Positions 23,237 to 28,176 of a DNA stretch of 28,176 nucleotides are shown here, piece after piece. Position 1 is the first letter of the stretch, and every line of letters starts with the position of its first letter. The notes under the pieces are model-generated. The model ran no database searches, was not told the DNA's origin, and saw nothing but the letters and a program-made list of their open reading frames with translations. The DNA is from JBIOHJ01 sp044448905 (GTDB taxonomy: Bacteria > Bacteroidota > Bacteroidia > AKYH767-A > OLB10). The stretch covers positions 1 to 28,176 of the forward strand of contig JBIOHJ010000028.1 in the NCBI GenBank assembly GCA_044448905.1. The letters are read 5' to 3'. The translations under genes were made by a program, and so were the position numbers.

Positions 23237-24232
23237 ATGAGAACATATATTACTCTCTTATGCTTAACGGTTGCTATGTCAGTACAGCTTCATGCGCAGG
23301 TTGTTACAGAAGATGTAAATTTTGATTTTTATCAAAGCATTACCAACAATGATTTCACAAATAATTTCAACGGGATAACGGGTATAACCCAAATTCAGAC
23401 CAATGGAATAACGGGCGGATGCCTTTTACTGGAAGATTCAATTGACTGGGGAAACGACCGGGGTACTTACTGTACTGCATACAAACCAGCTGCTGGCGAT
23501 ACTGCAATCACCGGGGTTTGTTTCAAATACGATTCATCCATAGTAGTTCCCTCTGCGCTTCAAAGAGCAATGACAATTTTTATGCACCCGTGGGCTGATC
23601 CCAACCATTATGTTATAGCCACTATTTCGCACCAGAAAAAAATCGAGCTCATTACGTATGCTTGGGTCAACCAGTTTCCTCCTGTTAACCTGCTCCACCA
23701 GCACTGGTATCAATACACGCTCACAACGACATTTTTTCCTGCAACGTTCCAGGTTTATATAAAAGCGGAAGTTTTTGACCTTGGTTTGTCCGGAACCGCT
23801 GCCCCGGTGCTGGCTTCTTCTGCAAGCCATACTATTACAGACAATGTGCTTTCCATTGACACTGCCATACAGGTTGCCATTTCGGGAGCTACGTATGGCG
23901 GAGGAATTTACCTTGACAATTTTCATTTTCACGGAAGAAAAGGATTTAGTAACTGCACGAATGTTACCGGCATTGCGAATCCCGTTGTTCCCGGTGTATT
24001 AAATATTTATTATTCACCCGTAGAAAATACAGTACATGTAATAAGAAATAAAAGTTCAGCCGGAGAAATGATACTTTCTATTTTTAATGCCGAGGGGAAA
24101 AGGGTAATGGAAGATAAAACTTCAGCGGCAAGTGCCGAACTAAATATTTCAAGCCTTCCTGTTGGCTTTTACATTGCACAATGCAAAACAGCAAACGAAA
24201 CAAAAAAATTTAAAGTCCTTTTGAGTAAATAA
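23237..24232 (+). CDS. T9SS-exported protein, lectin-like region, function unknown
   Basis: 331 residues from ATG 23237 (MRTYITLLCLTVAMSVQLHAQ, a normal signal peptide). An earlier ATG at 23219 would add MVIFEK and is less likely. The central 220 residues look like a beta-sandwich of the carbohydrate-binding or concanavalin type (alternating beta segments, DNFHFHGRKGF near the end) but I cannot assign a family. The last 75 residues are a T9SS sorting domain (NPVVPGVLNIYYSPVENTVHV...LPVGFYIAQCKTANETKKFKVLLSK). Cell-surface or secreted. It diverges from the arylsulfotransferase gene and converges on the ThuA-domain gene. Confidence 0.8.
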   Translation: MRTYITLLCLTVAMSVQLHAQVVTEDVNFDFYQSITNNDFTNNFNGITGITQIQTNGITGGCLLLEDSIDWGNDRGTYCTAYKPAAGDTAITGVCFKYDSSIVVPSALQRAMTIFMHPWADPNHYVIATISHQKKIELITYAWVNQFPPVNLLHQHWYQYTLTTTFFPATFQVYIKAEVFDLGLSGTAAPVLASSASHTITDNVLSIDTAIQVAISGATYGGGIYLDNFHFHGRKGFSNCTNVTGIANPVVPGVLNIYYSPVENTVHVIRNKSSAGEMILSIFNAEGKRVMEDKTSAASAELNISSLPVGFYIAQCKTANETKKFKVLLSK

Positions 24233-24329
24233 AAAAACTTCCTGTGATTTTTTCCGATAAGGATTTATTTAATTTTTTTTCATAGCGGCTTTTGAATCTG
24301 CAGGTGCTTCGCGACTTTAAGGGATAAAA

Positions 24330-25400
24330 TTATTTTTCTTTATTAAATTTAATACACTTTTTTACTATTACATGATTCGAAAAAATAAATGTTAAAAAAT
24401 AAATTCCACCCGGCAAATTACTACACCCGATTTCGAATTGTTGCTGATTCATAATTTTCGAGTGCATGGTGATTTTTTTTTGCGCATTGCAGAGCTGCCA
24501 TTCGCAATTCTCTGAACTACCAGCAAAATTTATGCGGATAAATATTTTTTCGTAAAACGGATTGGGGTAACAAATTACAATTGGCGAACCTGGATTAAGC
24601 TCTTTAATTTCGGTAACTCCTGCTGTCCACAGAATTGCATTGCGGATAAGATTTATGAAGAGCGTATCACCCGTGTAATTGGTTGCTGCATGCCCTAATG
24701 AAGTATAAAATACGCGATTCCCTGTCGGTAATATTTTATACCATGCTGTTGCACGTGCAGAATCATAACTGTTCACTAAACCGTTAGGGCCAATTGTTGA
24801 ATCCACTTTGAGAAGAATGTTATTTCCGGTGGAATCAAAATACCCGGACTGCCAATAATAATATTCTTCTGCTTTATACCATGGATCGGGAATGCCGGTG
24901 AGCAGGGAATGTAATTGAACGCTATGCATACTATAAAAAGGTGTACCCGTAACATGACTGGGATTTTGCTGCACGCTTGCCCCAATTAATTCGGGATAAA
25001 AATCCCATGTTCCTGTATTACTGCCGTTAGCCGTTGAATGCCGATAAGTATCCGATGCTGAATGGATGCCAATTACATTGCCCCCGTTACTAATGTATTG
25101 TTCAAAGCTGTTGCGTTGTGAAGAATCAAGTATTGCATCGCCTGTAGTGTTTGCAAACACAATAACCGAATATTGCTGTAAACTTGCGGGCGTATTAAAT
25201 GCATCACCGCTGCTGTCGTTGTCAACAGTGAAATTATATTGCAATCCTAATTGCTGGAACATATCATAGGAAACACCTCTTGTCTGGTGATCAAACCCGG
25301 ATGTTTCTGTATAATGAAGAATCTTGAAAGATTGTGAAAAAAGAAAATGATTACTCCACAGGAAAATTAAAACGACAATAAAAAAAATTCTCCCGAACAT
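24330..25400 (-). CDS. Secreted ThuA-domain (trehalose-utilisation-like) protein
   Basis: 356 residues. Signal peptide at 1-22 (ending LFSQ). Residues about 25-260 are a ThuA domain with a class I glutamine-amidotransferase-like fold: ILHYTETSGFDHQTRGVSYDMF, VIVFANTTGDAILDSSQRNSFEQYISNGGNVIGIHSASDTY, AWYKILPTGNRVFYTSLGHAATNY. The last 80 residues resemble a T9SS sorting domain (VICYPNPFYEKIFIRINF...LPGGIYFLTFIFSNHVIVKKCIKF). ThuA domains occur in sugar-related secreted proteins; no reaction is firmly known. It stands alone between convergent and divergent neighbours. Confidence 0.9.
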   Translation of the reverse strand: MFGRIFFIVVLIFLWSNHFLFSQSFKILHYTETSGFDHQTRGVSYDMFQQLGLQYNFTVDNDSSGDAFNTPASLQQYSVIVFANTTGDAILDSSQRNSFEQYISNGGNVIGIHSASDTYRHSTANGSNTGTWDFYPELIGASVQQNPSHVTGTPFYSMHSVQLHSLLTGIPDPWYKAEEYYYWQSGYFDSTGNNILLKVDSTIGPNGLVNSYDSARATAWYKILPTGNRVFYTSLGHAATNYTGDTLFINLIRNAILWTAGVTEIKELNPGSPIVICYPNPFYEKIFIRINFAGSSENCEWQLCNAQKKITMHSKIMNQQQFEIGCSNLPGGIYFLTFIFSNHVIVKKCIKFNKEK

Positions 25401-25538
25401 TTCTGTAAATATTTTTTGCTTAACAAATTTACGAACTTTCAGTTATAATTTACGGTTATTATTACCGTACAACAGAAAATACGATTGCATCAGAGCCCCG
25501 GTGAAAAACGGGGAAGTTCTGAAGGGGCAAATTTCTCC

Positions 25539-25546
25539 TACCTTTG
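25539..25546 (+). promoter_or_regulatory. Promoter -7 element of the metalloprotease gene
   Basis: TACCTTTG is an exact TAnnTTTG match with TTCTG 17 bases upstream. Transcription from about 25550 gives a 20-base leader to the ATG at 25570 and rules against the GTG at 25501 as start. Confidence 0.5.
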
Positions 25547-25569
25547 AACCAATCTTTTTAAATGTTGCC

Positions 25570-27747
25570 ATGCTGAAAAAATTATTCATCTTCTGTTTTC
25601 TCTCAGCCTCTTTAAATGCAATTGCCCAACAGCTTTCGTGCGGTTTTGACTATTTAAAACAGCAACAGAATCCCGGTTTGAATCAAAAAGAAGATATCGT
25701 AAATCATATTCTTTATAATCATGCAATTAACCCTAATCCCAATTTCAGCAGCCAACAGGTTATATTGCAAGTGCCGGTGGTGGTTCACATCATACACCAG
25801 GGCGGTTCGGAAAATATTCCTGATGCAACTGTAATTGCAGCCATTGACCAGATGAATCTGCGTTTTCAAAATGCGCCTCCTTATTTCGATTCTACCGGCC
25901 ATGCTGTCGGAATTCAATTTTGTCTTGCATCTGTTGATCCGCAAGGCCATGTAACATCAGGCATTACCCGTGACAGCTCTGCACTGACTTTTTTAAATGT
26001 AGCCGATGATGCGTTGCTGAAAAACCTTAACCGCTGGGATACTCATTTTTATTATAACATCTGGACTGTAGCTGCTATTTTCGGATTTCCTTTTTCTGTT
26101 GCCGGCTATTCCACTTTTCCTGCAAGCGCTGGCGACAGTACAGACGGGGTGGTGGTTCATTATAGTTCACTAAATTCAAATATCCTGTCACATGAGTCCG
26201 GCCACTATCTCGGGCTTTATCATACGTTCAACTCTGTTGCTTGTACTAATTACAACTGCCTGCTTGAGGGTGACCAGGTTTGCGATACACCACCTGACAC
26301 ATCCGTTTATCTATGCATGGGCAACTCCTGTTCTTCTGATGCGGATGATACTACCGGTTTCAGTCCTTTTATAAATGATGTGAATGATTTGCCAAACTAT
26401 ATGGATTACACACCATGTCCGCTTTCTTTTTCGCAGGGACAGTCAGACAGGATGAATAACGCCCTCACGGCATTCAGAGCTTCGCTTTTGCAAAGTGCCG
26501 GATGCGGATTCAGCGGCAGTACGCTGCCCGTTGCGCAAATAAGCTACACTGTATCGCCATGCAACGATGGGGTGGTGTATTTCAGCGATTCGCTTTCTGC
26601 CAATGTAAATACAGCAAGCTGGGATTTTGATAATGACGGAGTGTACGAATCGTTTGTTCATAATCCCGCTTATACTTTTCCGGCAACGGGAACTTATACG
26701 GTAAAACTTATTGTGACTTCAACGGGTGGCGCTGATTCTGTAACGCAAACCATTTTTGTTCAGAAATCACCTTCGCTTTATTATCCTATTGTTACTACCA
26801 ATGGAATTTTCCAGGGCCCGGACGGGATGTGGAGGTCGTGCGGTAATTTTGCTGTTAATTGTATTTCAGCTCCGGCACAATCGTATGTATGGTCAACTGG
26901 AGATACCACCCAATCCATTTCGTTTATACCCGATTCAACATTTACGCTCACGCTGACTATTCTTGACAGTGCAGGGCTAACGTGGAGCAACCAGCTTTGC
27001 AATCCTTTAACCGTTCAGGTCGGCCCGCTTCCCCCCGAACCGGTTATTTACTCGCACGATTCTCTTACCATCTGCACGGGCGATACAGTTACCATCCATT
27101 CAAATGTAAACGACTCAAATTATATATATCAATGGTACGAAAGCGGTTCTGTTATCAGCGGTGCCAATGATTCAGTGCTGACCATAATCGGTTCCGGAAT
27201 ATATACTTACCAGCTTATAATAAGTGATACCAGCTTCTGCTATAATTACAGCAATATTTTATGGGTATATGCTTATGATCCCCCGTTAGCGCAAACGCTT
27301 ACTCAAAATAATTTTCAGCTTATATCGGGCTGGGGAAACGGCAACCAGTGGTTCATGAATGGAGACACCATACAAGGTGCAACAGGGAGTACGCTTAACG
27401 TTACACAAAACGGCTGCTACAGCGTTGCATGGTTTTTCAGCTTTGCCCCGCAATGTTATACTATGTCGGATACCATTTGTTTTACAACATTGGGAATAGC
27501 TTCAATGAATGCTGATAATGGCTTTAGCATTTATCCTGTTCCTGCAAATGATTTAATACGGTTTGAAGGAAGCATTTTTTCAGAAGGATTGATATATAAC
27601 ATTACTGATGCCACAAACAGAATTGTATTGACAGGAAAAATTGAATCACAAAATGCTGTAATCAATATTAGAAGCCTGGCAAAAGGAATTTATTTCATTG
27701 AAATTATATCAGGAGATAAAAGAAGCGCTGCAAAATTTGTAAAGTAA
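25570..27747 (+). CDS. Secreted M43-type metalloprotease with PKD, Ig-like and T9SS domains
   Basis: 725 residues from ATG 25570 (MLKKLFIFCFLSASLNAIAQ, signal peptide). Residues about 65-315 are a pappalysin-type (M43) metallopeptidase: VPVVVHIIHQGGSENI, the extended zinc motif HESGHYLGLYH (His208, Glu209, His212, His218) and the Met-turn region LPNYMDYTPC. A PKD domain follows (about 330-405, ASWDFDNDGVYES, PATGTYTVKLIV), then one or two Ig-like beta domains (about 440-640) and a T9SS sorting domain (FSIYPVPANDLIRFEGS...LAKGIYFIEIISGDKRSAAKFVK). It is secreted and probably degrades extracellular protein. Many cysteines in the catalytic part fit disulfides typical of the family. Confidence 0.93.
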   Translation: MLKKLFIFCFLSASLNAIAQQLSCGFDYLKQQQNPGLNQKEDIVNHILYNHAINPNPNFSSQQVILQVPVVVHIIHQGGSENIPDATVIAAIDQMNLRFQNAPPYFDSTGHAVGIQFCLASVDPQGHVTSGITRDSSALTFLNVADDALLKNLNRWDTHFYYNIWTVAAIFGFPFSVAGYSTFPASAGDSTDGVVVHYSSLNSNILSHESGHYLGLYHTFNSVACTNYNCLLEGDQVCDTPPDTSVYLCMGNSCSSDADDTTGFSPFINDVNDLPNYMDYTPCPLSFSQGQSDRMNNALTAFRASLLQSAGCGFSGSTLPVAQISYTVSPCNDGVVYFSDSLSANVNTASWDFDNDGVYESFVHNPAYTFPATGTYTVKLIVTSTGGADSVTQTIFVQKSPSLYYPIVTTNGIFQGPDGMWRSCGNFAVNCISAPAQSYVWSTGDTTQSISFIPDSTFTLTLTILDSAGLTWSNQLCNPLTVQVGPLPPEPVIYSHDSLTICTGDTVTIHSNVNDSNYIYQWYESGSVISGANDSVLTIIGSGIYTYQLIISDTSFCYNYSNILWVYAYDPPLAQTLTQNNFQLISGWGNGNQWFMNGDTIQGATGSTLNVTQNGCYSVAWFFSFAPQCYTMSDTICFTTLGIASMNADNGFSIYPVPANDLIRFEGSIFSEGLIYNITDATNRIVLTGKIESQNAVINIRSLAKGIYFIEIISGDKRSAAKFVK

Positions 27748-28067
27748 CAATCCATTTTCTTTAATGGCGGCCTTAAATCCAACTTCCCAAATTTCAGAAT
27801 CTGCAAAAGCAAGGCTCTGAAAGTACAGAAAATCTCTTTCTACTTGTCCTCCGTCTCCTTCTTCTTGTCCTCCGCTCCTATTCTGTGAAATACAGTGTAA
27901 AATTACAGCGCCACCTATGGGGGGTGTTATACCCAAAAGGGGATATTTTGATTTATTAAAAAAATCAGTGATGGAGAGTTTTTGAAAAGAAAGCTGTAAA
28001 AAAGTATTTCATCCTAGTGGCTGGCACTCTGGCTGCGCTTCACACGAGTATCCATGTAAATAAAAAA
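27748..28067. other. Gene-free stretch after the metalloprotease gene
   Basis: No convincing gene. It holds a small hairpin CCATT/AATGG just after the protease stop, two copies of CTTGTCCTCCG (27843 and 27864, period 21), a GGGT/ACCC hairpin near 27922-27934 and a possible insertion-sequence end beyond about 28010. A 75-residue frame on the minus strand (27709-27936) reaches into the protease gene and has no recognisable domain. Confidence 0.5.
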
Positions 28068-28133
28068 GGTCTTAGATTAGAAGTGGTCGTTGAGCCACAA
28101 TATTTATTACTAAATAAATTAAAATCTAAGACC
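28068..28133 (+). repeat. Perfect 11-bp inverted repeat directly before a transposase-like start
   Basis: GGTCTTAGATT (28068-28078) and AATCTAAGACC (28123-28133) are exact inverted copies separated by 44 bases. The right arm touches the ATG at 28134. It may be a structured leader RNA, an insertion-sequence end structure or an attenuator against read-through. Confidence 0.55.
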
Positions 28134-28176
28134 ATGACAAAGTTAAATCAAAATTTAAATTTTACGGGAGCAACAA
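28134..28176 (+). CDS. Start of a possible transposase gene (cut by window edge)
   Basis: Fourteen codons are visible: MTKLNQNLNFTGAT. Asn-rich starts of the form K-x-N-x-x-x-N-F-x-G before a VGIDVHK-like motif are, as I recall, seen in IS110-family transposases of Bacteroidota. The decisive region lies outside the window, so the family is a guess. The strong hairpin just upstream supports a mobile element. Confidence 0.35.
   Translation, partial: MTKLNQNLNFTGAT

Noticed and set aside
27926..27932. GTTATAC, same as the cassette core
   Set aside because: It sits in a GGGT/ACCC hairpin with no paired GTATAAC partner or repeat around it, so it is most likely chance.
27709..27936. 75-residue minus-strand frame after the metalloprotease
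   Set aside because: It runs into the 3' end of the protease gene, contains a simple repeat and matches no family I know.

Overview
The window looks like a chromosomal segment from a member of the Bacteroidota. It is AT-rich. Several promoter-like sites fit the Bacteroidota -7 consensus TAnnTTTG. Four proteins at the right-hand end appear to be secreted, and at least three end in type IX secretion (T9SS) C-terminal sorting domains. The nitrous oxide reductase is the Sec-dependent (clade II) kind common in this phylum.

Layout. Positions 1-260 hold the 3' part of a tRNA-Pro(TGG) and a complete tRNA-Arg(ACG), each followed by a hairpin terminator. Positions 440-3130 (+) encode a small DUF2892 membrane protein, a soluble PAS histidine kinase and a response regulator with a Crp-type sensor and DNA-binding region. 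Positions 3133-9535 (-) are a nos cluster transcribed leftward: c-type cytochrome, nosZ, a membrane protein fused in frame to NosL, nosD, nosF and nosY. A strong terminator followed by a new promoter-like site separates nosZ from the accessory genes. A divergent fasciclin lipoprotein gene (9781-10356) closes this block.

Positions 10471-15756 are the most unusual part. Two gene units sit in tandem, and each ends in a nearly identical repeat of about 165 bp. The repeat's ends form an imperfect inverted repeat with GTATAAC or GCATAAC on one side and GTTATAC or GTTATTT on the other, the layout of an integron attC site. Unit 1 (about 4.2 kb) carries hen1 and pnkp, the bacterial RNA repair pair. 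Unit 2 (about 1.1 kb) carries a single secreted protein I do not recognise. Both units begin with related leaders. No integrase is visible, so this would be an integrase-less cassette array or a similar repeat-bounded mobile system.

Positions 15764-21254 hold housekeeping and stress genes: a small conserved protein, an OsmC-family protein, a SulP anion transporter, a tandem-domain universal stress protein and an FAD monooxygenase with a palindromic operator-like site upstream. Positions 21472-27747 hold secreted proteins: an arylsulfotransferase, an unassigned T9SS cargo, a ThuA-domain protein and an M43-type metalloprotease. The right edge (28068-28176) shows a hairpin directly before a start codon whose first residues suggest the beginning of an insertion sequence transposase, possibly IS110 type.

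How the genes may work together: the kinase and regulator probably sense redox or oxygen state, and they lie beside and convergent with the N2O reduction genes, so they are candidate regulators of that cluster. Electrons would pass through the lipoprotein cytochrome to NosZ, while NosL and NosDFY supply and mature the copper centres. The RNA repair cassette is functionally separate and appears to be an acquired defence or damage-repair module.
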